Counted from the stretch's first letter, positions 1 through 8,317 are shown. The stretch: 64,000 nucleotides of DNA from HGM11416 sp034104345 (GCA_034104345.1 JAXEDY010000016.1:55395-119394), one strand, 5' to 3'. Notes: generated from the letters alone by a model not told the origin. A program made the numbers and translations.

Positions 1-1
1 C

Positions 2-880
2 CGCCTAAAACTTATCGACATCGACGGAGTTGCCGACAGTTCGTATATCGGCAAAATGATAGTCGAACATAAAACTTCGCTGTTTAAACAGGTGGGCAAT
101 ACCGAAAAACCGGATATTTTAGCGCAAAAATTGCTCGAAGGGCGGGTGGGAATAATAATCGACGGCTCGCCTATGGTTTTAACCGTTCCGTATATGCTTG
201 TAGAAGATTTTCAAAGTTCCGAAGACTATTTTGTGAATTTTTACCGCGCAAACATGGAACGCGCCATTCGCGTTTTATCTATATTTATCGCCGTGTTTTT
301 GCCCGCGATTTTCGTTTCGGCGCAACTTTTTCACCTGCAACTTATACCGCTTAACTTTTTGCTTACGATAGTAAACAGCATCAAGGGCATACCGCTTTCG
401 CCCAGTTACGAAATGTTTTTTACTCTTTTGATTTTCGAAATTTTAAACGAAGCGAGTATCCGAATGCCTAAATACGTCGGCATGGCGCTTTCGATAGTGG
501 GCGCGCTTGTTCTCGGCGACACGGCGGTAAAAGCGGGTATCGTTTCAACGCCCACGATAATGATAATGGCTCTTTCGGGAATTTGTCTTTACACCGTGCC
601 GGAACTCGTTGAAAGCATGAGCGTTTTAAGGCTTGTATATTTAATAGTCGCAGGTTCGGCGGGAGGCTACGGAATAATGCTCTTGTCGGCGATAATAATC
701 GCATATCTTTGCTCGCTCGAAAACTTCGGCGTGCCGTTTCTGGCGCCTTACGCTCCGCTCATCAAAAACGACCTGCAGGACGGCGTTTCAATCGACTTTA
801 TAAGCAAGCAAATGCTTCGCCCGCAGGTTTTAAAAAGCAAAAACAAGCGTCGCATAAAAATAAAAGACGTAAAGGAATAA
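2..880 (+). CDS. gerA: Spore germination protein, GerA family (5'-truncated by window edge)
   Basis: This is the C-terminal 292 residues of a germinant-receptor A subunit. The frame is open back to base 2, so the start lies outside the window. The soluble part ends with a stretch containing IIIDGSPMVLTVP, typical of GerA proteins. It is followed by about five or six membrane segments (for example around MERAIRVLSIFIAVFLP and LVYLIVAGSAGGYGI) and a basic tail. GerA subunits sit in the inner spore membrane and, with GerB and GerC, sense germinants and trigger spore germination. gerB and gerC follow on the same strand in the classical order, which supports the call. Confidence 0.92.
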   Translation, partial: RLKLIDIDGVADSSYIGKMIVEHKTSLFKQVGNTEKPDILAQKLLEGRVGIIIDGSPMVLTVPYMLVEDFQSSEDYFVNFYRANMERAIRVLSIFIAVFLPAIFVSAQLFHLQLIPLNFLLTIVNSIKGIPLSPSYEMFFTLLIFEILNEASIRMPKYVGMALSIVGALVLGDTAVKAGIVSTPTIMIMALSGICLYTVPELVESMSVLRLVYLIVAGSAGGYGIMLLSAIIIAYLCSLENFGVPFLAPYAPLIKNDLQDGVSIDFISKQMLRPQVLKSKNKRRIKIKDVKE

Positions 881-980
881 AAATTTTTAAGACGAACAAG
901 GTGAAAAATATAATAATCGGGCAGTAAAAAGCAAGCCGGAATTCGGTTTTTAAAAAAACAAAAAGACGGGGGAATTTTTA

Positions 981-2270
981 ATGATAAGAAACGACGTTAA
1001 AGTAAGGCAGATATGCACGCTGTTTATTGCGTTTTTGCCGCTTATTAAAATAGTGGGGGCGCCCGCCGTGTTTTCGGGCTTTTGCGGCGAAAAACTGTGG
1101 TTGCCCGCGCTTATATTGTTTCTGATTGATTTTTTGCTTATATTTTTATATATGTTTTATGCAAAAAAGTTCGAAGGCAAGCCCTATTTCGAAATTTTAA
1201 GCGACGACTACGGCAAAACTTTTGCAAAAACAGTGTTTTTTATTTATGGAATTTTCTTTTTAATAAAGGCGTTTATTCCTATCTGCGAGTATAAGTATCT
1301 CGTCGAAGCGGGGTTTTACGAAGTTATGCCGCGCTCCGAAATATTTTTTCCGATGTTCGCGCTCGTTTTATATATCTCGATAAAAGGTTTAAAAGTTTTT
1401 GCAAGATGTTCCGAAATCGCTGCGCCCGTAACCGTGGTGGGGCTTGCTATTTTGTTTTATTTAACGGTTGGTTCGGGCGAGTTCGAAAACTTGTTGCCGC
1501 TGTTTTACGGAAGCGGCGCAAAAGAAATAAATTGCGTTTATCGTAATCCGTTCTGGTTTAACGACGCGGCGTATCTGCTTATGTTCTGCGGGCATTTTAA
1601 AAACGAAAAACGTATGACCTTGCGCGTATGCATAAGTTACGCCGTATCGGCGCTTACAACGGTTTTCTTTTTTATGTGTTTTTACGCGGTGTTTTACACC
1701 GTTTCGCCTATCCAAAAAACGGCGTTAAGTGCGGTAAGTATTTTCAGCGTAACGCTCGTAAACGTGGGGCGGTTCGACTATTTTGCGCTGTTTTTGCTCG
1801 TTTTGTCGGGCGTGTTCGCTTTGTCGCTTCCCGTTTTTGCCGCAACTAAATGTTTCAGCCGGTCTTTCGGCGTGCGAAAAACTACCGTTCCCGCAATTAT
1901 CGTAAACGGAATTTTGCTTGCGGCGGTAGGGCTTTATTCTTCTAAACTCGATTTTATTATCGAACTTTTTCAAAAGTATTTGTCGCCGTTTTTCTGGATT
2001 TGCGGTTACGGGTTGCCGCTTTTAGGGCTTAAAGGCTGCATTTTAAAACGCAAAAATCAACCGCTTAAACAAAAAATCGATAGCGACGCGGGTGAGCAGA
2101 CGGAAAATGCCGACGAACAAATAAAAAACAAAAACGCAGGCAACGCTTTTGCCGACAACGGCAATAAAAACGGCGATAAAAGCGGCGGTAAAAACGGCAA
2201 TGAAAACGGCGGCGCGAAGTTCGGAAAAGAAAGGCAAAAGCGGGCTACGGCGGGGGTGAAAAGCAAATGA
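981..2270 (+). CDS. gerB: Spore germination permease, GerB family (APC superfamily)
   Basis: The 429-residue protein has about ten hydrophobic membrane segments up to roughly residue 365, in the layout of GerB/endospore germination permeases, which bind the germinant in the inner spore membrane. A GGGGGAA ribosome-binding site precedes ATG 981. The last 60 or so residues are an unusual hydrophilic tail rich in Asn, Gly and Lys, with NGNKNG/GNENGG repeats, not needed by the family and probably cytoplasmic. The 3' end overlaps gerC by 4 bases (ATGA), so translation is likely coupled. Confidence 0.9.
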   Translation: MIRNDVKVRQICTLFIAFLPLIKIVGAPAVFSGFCGEKLWLPALILFLIDFLLIFLYMFYAKKFEGKPYFEILSDDYGKTFAKTVFFIYGIFFLIKAFIPICEYKYLVEAGFYEVMPRSEIFFPMFALVLYISIKGLKVFARCSEIAAPVTVVGLAILFYLTVGSGEFENLLPLFYGSGAKEINCVYRNPFWFNDAAYLLMFCGHFKNEKRMTLRVCISYAVSALTTVFFFMCFYAVFYTVSPIQKTALSAVSIFSVTLVNVGRFDYFALFLLVLSGVFALSLPVFAATKCFSRSFGVRKTTVPAIIVNGILLAAVGLYSSKLDFIIELFQKYLSPFFWICGYGLPLLGLKGCILKRKNQPLKQKIDSDAGEQTENADEQIKNKNAGNAFADNGNKNGDKSGGKNGNENGGAKFGKERQKRATAGVKSK

Positions 2271-3586
2271 ATTACAGGCGCGCAAAAATTTTGTGCATAA
2301 TTTTCGGTTTTATATCGCTTTTGTTTTTTACAAGCGATTTTCAACTTATAGATATAGAAAAAACGGCGATAATAGTTGCGCTCGGCGTCGACTTTGAAAA
2401 CGACGAATACGAAATAACCGCGCAGATAGCGGTGCCGCAGGCGGGCGATTTTTCGGCGGGTAACAGCGACGCGGTTATAACGTCGAAAGGCAAAACCGTT
2501 TACGAAGGCATCGAAAAAATATCGCAGCAAAGCGGGTGGTATCCCGAACTTTCGTTTTGCAATATTATAGTTTTCGGAAAAACGGTCGTAAATAAAAACG
2601 CGGTTGCGCTCGCCGATTATTTTTTGTCGTCGAACAAATTTCAGAATTCGGCGATTTTGGCGGCGTGCGAAGGTTCGGCTAAGGACGTTTTAAAATCGAC
2701 CACTTCGCTCGATTTCATCTCGTCGTTCGCGCTTCAAAAAATACTTTTGCGCAACATCGACAGGGCAAACTCGGTTATGGTCACCGATATACGCGAATTC
2801 TGTTCGAACAACCGCTCGGTTTCGCGTTTTTGCTATCTGCCGCTAATTAAGGAAATCGAAACCGACGATAAGCAAAAGGGCAGCGGCGACAGCGGCGGAA
2901 ACGGCGGCGGTGGCGGCGACAGTAGTTTTGTCGAAAACGGCGGCGTTATAAGCGCAGGAAACTTTGGCAAAAATCAGCAGATTATAAAAAAAACAAACAC
3001 GGGCAGCGGCGGAAGCGCGGGCGGCGGTAGTGCCGCCGGAAAAAACACAGAGGCGGGCTCGGGTGAAAAGTGCGTGTTCGACGCGGGCGAATCGATTTTG
3101 TTTTCGAACGGAAAGCCCGTTTGCAAATTTAACCGTGAACAAACGCTTTGCTATAACATGCTTTACGAGCAAGTGCACGAATCGTTTGTCGATTTAAAAT
3201 ATACCGACGGCGAAACCGAAAAAGAAGTTTTAATCGCGGTTTTGGATAACAAACCGAACGTTTCGTTAAAGGTCGAAAAGGGCGGCTTAAAAGCGAAAAT
3301 TTTTCTTGAACTTACATGCCGCAAAGAAGAACTCGACGAAAATCAGTCGATAAAAGGGCTTGAAAAACAAAAAATTTTAACCGATAAAGAACTTTTTGCT
3401 CTGCAACAAAAAACAGTGAACGCAATAAACAGTTTAATTTCGCTTTCGCGCGAAAACGATTGCGACCTTTTCAGGTTTAAAGAAAATTTATACCGATACA
3501 ATCCGCAATATTTCCCCGCGCTGAAAGATCTTGTGGTTAATTCTTTGCAAATCGAAATCGAAGTTAAATGCGTAAATTATAACTAA
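2267..3586 (+). CDS. gerC: Germinant receptor C subunit, Ger(x)C family, no recognisable lipobox
   Basis: This 439-residue protein keeps the GerC hallmarks: an N-terminal signal-like segment, then a block resembling IIVALGVDFE, EISQQSGWYPELSFCNIIVFG and a helical C-terminal domain (SLQIEIEVKC end). GerC proteins are normally lipoproteins on the outer face of the inner spore membrane. Here the expected cysteine after the hydrophobic segment is absent: the sequence runs LLFFTSDFQLIDIEK, and the only early Cys (residue 10) lies inside the hydrophobic stretch. Residues about 203-270 form a Gly/Ser-rich insert (GNGGGGGDSS, GSGGSAGGGS) inside the domain. Position and overlap with gerB make the assignment solid; anchoring is uncertain. 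Confidence 0.87.
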   Translation: MNYRRAKILCIIFGFISLLFFTSDFQLIDIEKTAIIVALGVDFENDEYEITAQIAVPQAGDFSAGNSDAVITSKGKTVYEGIEKISQQSGWYPELSFCNIIVFGKTVVNKNAVALADYFLSSNKFQNSAILAACEGSAKDVLKSTTSLDFISSFALQKILLRNIDRANSVMVTDIREFCSNNRSVSRFCYLPLIKEIETDDKQKGSGDSGGNGGGGGDSSFVENGGVISAGNFGKNQQIIKKTNTGSGGSAGGGSAAGKNTEAGSGEKCVFDAGESILFSNGKPVCKFNREQTLCYNMLYEQVHESFVDLKYTDGETEKEVLIAVLDNKPNVSLKVEKGGLKAKIFLELTCRKEELDENQSIKGLEKQKILTDKELFALQQKTVNAINSLISLSRENDCDLFRFKENLYRYNPQYFPALKDLVVNSLQIEIEVKCVNYN

Positions 3587-3622
3587 AATTAAGCAAAAAT
3601 CGCACTTATTGCGTTAAAACCG

Positions 3623-3651
3623 TTGCAAAAACACGGTTAAAATGATAAAAT
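3623..3651 (+). promoter_or_regulatory. Sigma-A-type promoter for the HAD hydrolase gene
   Basis: TTGCAA (3623-3628), 17-base spacer, TAAAAT (3646-3651). The -10 box ends only 6 bases before the ATG at 3658, so transcription would begin at or next to the start codon. Confidence 0.65.
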
Positions 3652-3657
3652 GCGGTT

Positions 3658-4347
3658 ATGACTTACGATATTTTGTTGTTTGACGCAGACAGAACGCTTT
3701 TCGATTTCGACGCTTCGGAAAAAGCGGCTTTTACTAAAGTAGCGCCCGAATTCGGCATAAAACCCACCGACGAAATTTATTTGACATATAAGCGCTTCAA
3801 CGACGAAAACTGGGAGATGTTGGAGCGCGGCGAACTTGAAAAGCCGCGTATTCTGGTCAGACGGTTCGAACAGATTTTGAACTATTGCGGGCTTGATATT
3901 TCGCGCGCGGGGCAACTTAACGCAAAATATTTAAAAACTTTGGCTCGCGAAAGCATAATATTTCCCGAAAGCGTTGAAGTTTTAACCGAACTTAAAAAGC
4001 GCGGCAAGCGATTGTTTTTAATAACGAACGGGGTTACCGAAGTGCAAAAAGGCAGGCTTTCGCGCTCGCCGCTTAAAGATTTTTTCGAAGAAGTGTTTAT
4101 TTCAGACGAAATAGGGTTTGAAAAGCCGTCGCCCGAATTTTTTAAAGCGGTCGAAAACGGCGTTAAAGATTTCGACAAACAAAAGTCGATAGTAATAGGC
4201 GATTCGCTTACGAGCGACATAAAAGGCGCTAATATAAGCGGAATAAGTTGCGTGTGGCTTAACGCAAAAAATACGGAACTGCCGAAAGGTTATAAGGCAG
4301 ACTATATAATAACCGAACTTAAACAGGTTCTGGATATAATTAAATAA
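3658..4347 (+). CDS. HAD-superfamily hydrolase, YjjG-type noncanonical pyrimidine nucleotidase
   Basis: The 229-residue protein carries the four HAD motifs: LLFDADRTL with catalytic D9 and D11, the Thr motif in FLITNGV, the Lys in GFEKPSPEFF, and IVIGDSLTSDI. The DAD(R/N)TLFDF start and the length match the YjjG family, which dephosphorylates noncanonical or excess pyrimidine nucleotides in the cytosol. There is no Shine-Dalgarno site, and the promoter -10 box lies so close to the ATG that the mRNA may be leaderless. It is a single-gene unit ended by a hairpin terminator. Confidence 0.85.
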   Translation: MTYDILLFDADRTLFDFDASEKAAFTKVAPEFGIKPTDEIYLTYKRFNDENWEMLERGELEKPRILVRRFEQILNYCGLDISRAGQLNAKYLKTLARESIIFPESVEVLTELKKRGKRLFLITNGVTEVQKGRLSRSPLKDFFEEVFISDEIGFEKPSPEFFKAVENGVKDFDKQKSIVIGDSLTSDIKGANISGISCVWLNAKNTELPKGYKADYIITELKQVLDIIK

Positions 4348-4360
4348 TTGCGGTAAAAAG

Positions 4361-4388
4361 TCGGGTGTTTGAACGCACCTGATTTTTT
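4361..4388 (+). terminator. Rho-independent terminator after HAD gene
   Basis: Stem TCGGGTG/CACCTGA (one G-T pair) with an 8-base loop, followed by six T. Confidence 0.8.
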
Positions 4389-4400
4389 GTTAAAAATCTG

Positions 4401-4420
4401 CCTATAAGTCGATTATCGGC
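4401..4420 (+). repeat. Dispersed intergenic hairpin-loop motif, copy 1
   Basis: CCTATAAGTCGATTATCGGC, 53 bases after the HAD stop codon. TGCC/GGCA flanks can pair, extendable to ATcTGCC/GGCAcAT with one mismatch. It belongs to a family of seven intergenic copies in this window. Confidence 0.6.
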
Positions 4421-4516
4421 ACATTCGCGTATTTTTTAAGACGCACGGATTTTAAAAAGTAACGCAAAAACAACAAAAAACATATAATGCTTTTGCACCA
4501 TTGTGCGGGAGTTGAA

Positions 4517-5005
4517 ATGCTTGGAAATTACAACGTAAACATGCCTTATCCCGAAGTGTCGGGAGGCGTAAGCGAGCGCACGCTTATGGATTTATACGAT
4601 CTTTATGCGGGCAGAACTTCTGAAATGACCGCGGTAACGACCTACGTTTATCAGCACGTTTTAACCGAAAAAGATTATTCCGAAATAGCCGAGTTGCTTG
4701 GAGGAATAGGAATGGTCGAAATGAAACATATCGAACTTTTGGCGGCCGCTATAAATGCGTTCGGCGGAGATCCCGTTTTTGCGGGCAGATATAACTGGTT
4801 TTCGGGAAGTTATACCGATTACGAAAAGGATTTAAGGCAAATGCTCGTGCGGGATATCGAAGCCGAAAAGGCTGCGGCAAACGCTTACGTAAAGGTTGCC
4901 GAAAACACCGAAAACCAAAGTTTAAACGAACTTTTAACGCGCATTTCGATGGACGAAGAACTACACGTCACGCTGCTAACGGCTGCGCTTGAACGATTGG
5001 AATAA
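4517..5005 (+). CDS. Ferritin-like (rubrerythrin/bacterioferritin-fold) diiron-type protein
   Basis: This 162-residue protein is an all-helical ferritin-like domain. Likely metal ligands sit in SEMTAV, in VEMKHIE (ExxH), in EAEKAAANAY and in DEELH (ExxH), the pattern of a four-helix diiron bundle. Such proteins in anaerobes handle iron or peroxide in the cytosol; the exact reaction cannot be told. I chose ATG 4517 rather than ATG 4487 because GGGAG lies 7 bases upstream of 4517, while 4487 has no ribosome-binding site. Confidence 0.75.
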   Translation: MLGNYNVNMPYPEVSGGVSERTLMDLYDLYAGRTSEMTAVTTYVYQHVLTEKDYSEIAELLGGIGMVEMKHIELLAAAINAFGGDPVFAGRYNWFSGSYTDYEKDLRQMLVRDIEAEKAAANAYVKVAENTENQSLNELLTRISMDEELHVTLLTAALERLE

Positions 5006-5034
5006 AGTATTTTTGATTTCGACTTAATGTTTTT

Positions 5035-5078
5035 AAAAAACGCGCTATATGCCGATAACGGGCTTATAGCGCGACTTT
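5035..5078. terminator. Bidirectional terminator between convergent genes, containing motif copy 2
   Basis: Nine-base stem CGCGCTATA/TATAGCGCG (5041-5049 with 5065-5073). T-rich tracts follow on both strands (ACTTTTATATATTTTT on plus, TTTTTTA on minus), so it can end both the ferritin-like gene and the phosphodiesterase gene. Confidence 0.8.
5051..5070 (-). repeat. Dispersed intergenic hairpin-loop motif, copy 2
   Basis: Minus-strand GCTATAAGCCCGTTATCGGC, 52 bases past the stop of the minus-strand phosphodiesterase gene. It forms part of the stem and the whole loop of the shared terminator hairpin. Confidence 0.65.
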
Positions 5079-5121
5079 TATATATTTTTGAGATAAAGTT
5101 AAAGTTGAAAAACTAAAAAAC

Positions 5122-5637
5122 TCAATCTAAAACGACAGGTGCGAAATCAGTTCCGTCGAACAACAGGCATTGGTTTTTCGAATTTTCTTTGGGAAGCGAA
5201 GCAGAGCCGGGGTTGATATATCTTACGCCGTTTATAACTTTGTCGAACGGAACGTGCGTATGCCCGAATAAAACTATCGAACCTGCGGGAACGGGCATTT
5301 GGTTTTCGGGGTTGAATTTATGCCCGTGCGTTAAATAAAAAGTAACGTTTCCGTTTGAAAAAACCGCGCTTTCGCTCATAATATAAAAGTGCAAAACCAT
5401 CTGATCGACTTCGGCGTCGCAATTACCGCGCACGCAAATAACGTCTTCTTTTAAACCGTCTAAAATTTCGGCAACCTTTTGCGGTGAATAATCTTTGGGT
5501 AAGGGGTTGCGCGGACCGTGATATAAAATATCGCCGAGAAGAAGCAATTTTTCGGCTTTTTCGGCGTTGAATACGTCCGCTATTTTTTGCGCATAATACG
5601 AAGAGCCGTGAATATCCGAAGCGATTAAAATTTTCAT
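5122..5637 (-). CDS. yfcE: Metallophosphoesterase, YfcE/MJ0936 type
   Basis: The 171-residue protein has the calcineurin-like motifs in order: ASDIHG, LLGDILYHGPRN, VRGNCD, LTHGHK and FGHTHVP, supplying the Asp, His and Asn ligands of a dinuclear metal centre. YfcE-type enzymes are small cytosolic phosphodiesterases. I start at MKILIASDIHG (ATG at 5637), which has AAGGAAG about 8 bases upstream; the frame stays open a further 22 codons, but those precede the conserved start and have no ribosome-binding site. Confidence 0.88.
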   Translation of the reverse strand: MKILIASDIHGSSYYAQKIADVFNAEKAEKLLLLGDILYHGPRNPLPKDYSPQKVAEILDGLKEDVICVRGNCDAEVDQMVLHFYIMSESAVFSNGNVTFYLTHGHKFNPENQMPVPAGSIVLFGHTHVPFDKVINGVRYINPGSASLPKENSKNQCLLFDGTDFAPVVLD

Positions 5638-5731
5638 TTTGGTTACTTCCTTAATTTGTTTATCTTTCGCAAAAATTATACTACTTTTTTGCATCAAAAG
5701 CAAAAAAATATTACCGCTAAGCGAAAAATCG

Positions 5732-5761
5732 TTGACAGCGAAGCAAAGTTTATTTTAAAAT
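5732..5761 (+). promoter_or_regulatory. Sigma-A-type promoter
   Basis: TTGACA (5732-5737), 18-base spacer, TAAAAT (5756-5761), upstream of the small Cys-rich protein gene. Confidence 0.7.
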
Positions 5762-5803
5762 GTAAAATAGAAGCAGTAAAAAAACAAAATAAAGGGTTTA
5801 AAC

Positions 5804-6001
5804 ATGAAAGTAGTTTTTAACGAAGACAAAGAAATAGTAAAAGCTGTGCAGGAAGGGTTAAAGCGCACGGGCGGATATTGCCCCTGCCGGCGCGAACGCA
5901 CGCCCGAAACCAAGTGCATGTGCAAAGAATTCCGCGACCAGATAGCCGACGAAAATTTTGAAGGTTATTGCCATTGTCTGCTTTATAAAAAAATCAAATA
6001 G
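5804..6001 (+). CDS. Short ferredoxin-thioredoxin reductase catalytic-domain protein
   Basis: This 65-residue protein has three CxC pairs: C26-P-C28, C38-M-C40 and C56-H-C58. The CPC...CxC...CHC order is that of the catalytic chain of ferredoxin-thioredoxin reductase, which binds a [4Fe-4S] cluster next to a redox-active disulfide and reduces thioredoxins from ferredoxin in the cytosol. The outer pairs are 30 residues apart, as in plant enzymes, but the middle pair is shifted toward the first (spacing 9 and 15 instead of 16 and 8). No variable subunit gene is next to it. A promoter and AAAGGG lie upstream. Confidence 0.72.
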   Translation: MKVVFNEDKEIVKAVQEGLKRTGGYCPCRRERTPETKCMCKEFRDQIADENFEGYCHCLLYKKIK

Positions 6002-6128
6002 CAGGCAGATAACAGAAATCAAATAGAAAAACGACCGACAAAACTGCAGCAATAACCGATAAATAAGGTGAAATGCGCATAAAAAAGGCTAAAAAACCAC
6101 AAAAATCGGATTAACGTCGCAAAATACG

Positions 6129-6158
6129 TTGACAAAACGCATATCATTATAGTATCAT
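6129..6158 (+). promoter_or_regulatory. Probable sigma-A promoter for the acyltransferase gene
   Basis: TTGACA (6129-6134), 18-base spacer, TATCAT (6153-6158). It leaves an untranslated leader of about 130 bases before ATG 6293 in which I see no clear structure. Confidence 0.55.
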
Positions 6159-6292
6159 GTAGCCGAAAGCGAAATAAGCGGCAATCATAGGGGCTTTGTG
6201 CCTTTTTTGTTGCGCGCAAACACAAAATATTATGCAAAAAATAGGCAAATGCATAATAAAATTACAATGCAATTTGCTAAAAGAAGGAAAAA

Positions 6293-7621
6293 ATGGAAAA
6301 AGCAATAAAACGCTTCGATTTTAAACGTAAACCCCGCAAAGTATCCAAATTTTGGGGATTCGTTGCAAAAACCATAAGTCGCATAGATCTGAAAAGGCGC
6401 AAATTCGTATGCCGCAGGCACAATACCGAAGGATTAAAAGCGCCTTTTATCGTGCTTTCCAACCATGCGTCGCTCGTCGATATGGAAATATCGTTTATGG
6501 TTACGCACCCGAACAACATCAACAACGTTGCTTCGATAGAAGTATTTCACGACTTTCCCGAATGGCTTATGCGCAAACTCGGCGTTATCGGCAAGCGTAA
6601 ATTCACGAAGGATTTGTATCTTTTAAAAAATATCAAATATAGTTTAGACACGCTTCACTCGGTTTTTTATATGTATCCCGAAGCGCGTTATTCGCTTGAC
6701 GGTTGCACTTCGTTTTTACCCGATTCACTTGGTAAAATGTTAAAACTTTTTAAAGTTCCCGTGGTTGTTGTTAACATGAAAGGTAATTTTGTTACTTGCC
6801 CGCAGTGGAACAAAAAAGATAAACACACGCACGTCGAAGCCGATTTCACGCAGGTTTTAACCGTAGACGACCTTAAAAAACTTTCGGTCGAAGAAATAAA
6901 CGAACGCATAAAACAAGCCTTTGTTTACGACGATTTCGCTTGGCAAAAGGCAAACAAAATAAAAATCGACGATAAAGACCGTGCGAAAGGGTTGCATTCG
7001 CTGTTATATCAATGTCCGCATTGCGGAAAGGAACACGAAATGTATTCCGAAGGCACAAAACTTTGGTGCGCCGCTTGCGGAAAATCGTGGCAGATGACCG
7101 AATACGGCGAACTGGTTGCCGAAAACGGCGAAACCGAGTTTTCGCATATTCCCGATTGGTTTAAGTGGGAACGCAAAAACGTGCGCGAACAAGTGCGCAA
7201 CGGCACCTATCGCATCGAAGACGACGTTCGCATCGACACCATGCCCAACGCCCGCGGTTTTATTAAGCAGGGAACGGGGCATTTCGTTCAGGATTGCACG
7301 GGCATGACGCTTACCGGCGTTGCTTACGGCGAGCCGTTTACCCTTAAAAAAGAAGGATGCTCGCAAGAAAGCGTTCATATCGAATACGCCTATAAATACG
7401 GCGGCGACGTTTTGGATATTACCACCGAAAACGAAAATTATTGGACCTATCCGCTTAACCTGCGCGACGTTATAACCAAAGTGGCAATCGCTACCGAAGA
7501 GATTTATTTAATGAATAAAGAAAGGATAGAAACCGAAAAAACCGAAGAAGCAAAACTTGCCGCCGCCAGGCGCGAAGACGAAAAACTTAACGAAGTTCAC
7601 GCCGCCGCAACGCAAGTTTAA
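6293..7621 (+). CDS. PlsC-like acyltransferase with zinc ribbon and C-terminal unknown domain
   Basis: The 442-residue protein begins with a lysophospholipid acyltransferase-like domain: HASLVD (H58, D63) is the HX4D catalytic motif, and YPEARYSLDG near residue 130 matches the FPEGxRS block. It differs from simple PlsC by a zinc ribbon at about residues 240-270 (CPHCGKEH ... CAACGKSW) and about 170 further residues ending in a charged helix. The substrate is unknown; a role in membrane lipid or glycolipid acylation is inferred. GAAGGAA precedes the ATG and a terminator follows. Confidence 0.75.
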   Translation: MEKAIKRFDFKRKPRKVSKFWGFVAKTISRIDLKRRKFVCRRHNTEGLKAPFIVLSNHASLVDMEISFMVTHPNNINNVASIEVFHDFPEWLMRKLGVIGKRKFTKDLYLLKNIKYSLDTLHSVFYMYPEARYSLDGCTSFLPDSLGKMLKLFKVPVVVVNMKGNFVTCPQWNKKDKHTHVEADFTQVLTVDDLKKLSVEEINERIKQAFVYDDFAWQKANKIKIDDKDRAKGLHSLLYQCPHCGKEHEMYSEGTKLWCAACGKSWQMTEYGELVAENGETEFSHIPDWFKWERKNVREQVRNGTYRIEDDVRIDTMPNARGFIKQGTGHFVQDCTGMTLTGVAYGEPFTLKKEGCSQESVHIEYAYKYGGDVLDITTENENYWTYPLNLRDVITKVAIATEEIYLMNKERIETEKTEEAKLAAARREDEKLNEVHAAATQV

Positions 7622-7658
7622 CGGCTAAAAAAACAAAACGAAAATTATTTTTTAAAAA

Positions 7659-7686
7659 ATCTCGCTTTTTATGCGGGATTTTTTTT
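7659..7686 (+). terminator. Rho-independent terminator after acyltransferase gene
   Basis: ATCTCGC/GCGGGAT stem (one G-T pair), 7-base loop, then an eight-T run. Confidence 0.75.
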
Positions 7687-7714
7687 ACGCCTTAAAAAAT
7701 TTTTTATAAACCTA

Positions 7715-7743
7715 TTGACAAATTAAATTTGCGGTGCTATAAT
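7715..7743 (+). promoter_or_regulatory. Consensus sigma-A promoter of hsp20
   Basis: TTGACA (7715-7720), 17-base spacer, TATAAT (7738-7743), a perfect match. A CIRCE-like operator begins one base after the -10 box. Confidence 0.9.
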
Positions 7744-7744
7744 A

Positions 7745-7771
7745 TTGGCAGTCGATAAGAAAGAGTGCTAA
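7745..7771 (+). promoter_or_regulatory. CIRCE operator (HrcA binding site)
   Basis: TTGGCAGTC-N9-GAGTGCTAA against the consensus TTAGCACTC-N9-GAGTGCTAA: the right arm is perfect and the left arm matches 7 of 9, with the correct 9-base spacer. It covers the expected transcription start of the Hsp20 gene, so HrcA would repress it. Confidence 0.82.
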
Positions 7772-7859
7772 CAAACAAGCCGTGCGATTGCCAACTTGTG
7801 AATAAAACTCTTTTAGATCGGCAATAATAAAGATAAATAAAATATGGTAGGTGAATATT

Positions 7860-8294
7860 ATGAAAAATTATCCTGTAAATTCAAATAACGAAAGAGATTT
7901 ATTAGACGAGATGTTCGGCGGGTTTTTTAAACCTATGTTTTACGAAGATCGTGTAAACACAATGGCAACAGATATTAAAGAAACCCCCGAAGGCTATGAA
8001 ATGGACGTTGAAATGCCGGGCTATAAAAAAGAAGACATTTCAATCGATTTCGAAAAAGGCTATCTTACCGTAAGCGCTAAAAGTGAAGTTAAGCAGGGCG
8101 ACGGAAGCGACGAAAAAGAAAACAAACGTCGTTACGTTCGTCAGGAACGCCGTTTCGCCTGCCGCAGAAGTTATTATATAGGCGAAGTAGACGAAAGCAA
8201 AATTACCGCCAAATACGATAACGGCGTTTTAATGGTTAAACTTCCCAAAAAAGAACCGCCCAAACAGATAACTCACAAAATCACTATTGAATAA
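7860..8294 (+). CDS. hsp20: Small heat shock protein, Hsp20/alpha-crystallin family
   Basis: The 144-residue protein has an alpha-crystallin domain at about residues 36-135: DIKETPEGYEMDVEMPGYKKEDI, GYLTVSAKSE, the YVRQERRFACRRSYYIGE segment and the NGVLMVKLPKK strand. It acts as an ATP-independent holdase chaperone in the cytosol. ATG 7860 is chosen over GTG 7851 because AGGTG sits 6 bases before 7860. It is a single gene between a perfect promoter with CIRCE operator and a strong terminator, indicating HrcA-controlled heat induction. Confidence 0.95.
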   Translation: MKNYPVNSNNERDLLDEMFGGFFKPMFYEDRVNTMATDIKETPEGYEMDVEMPGYKKEDISIDFEKGYLTVSAKSEVKQGDGSDEKENKRRYVRQERRFACRRSYYIGEVDESKITAKYDNGVLMVKLPKKEPPKQITHKITIE

Positions 8295-8317
8295 TCGAAT
8301 AATTTCGAGCAAAAAAA

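Noticed and set aside
4483..4488. TATAAT before the ferritin-like gene as a promoter
   Set aside because: No -35 box at a suitable distance, and it overlaps the rejected upstream ATG 4487.
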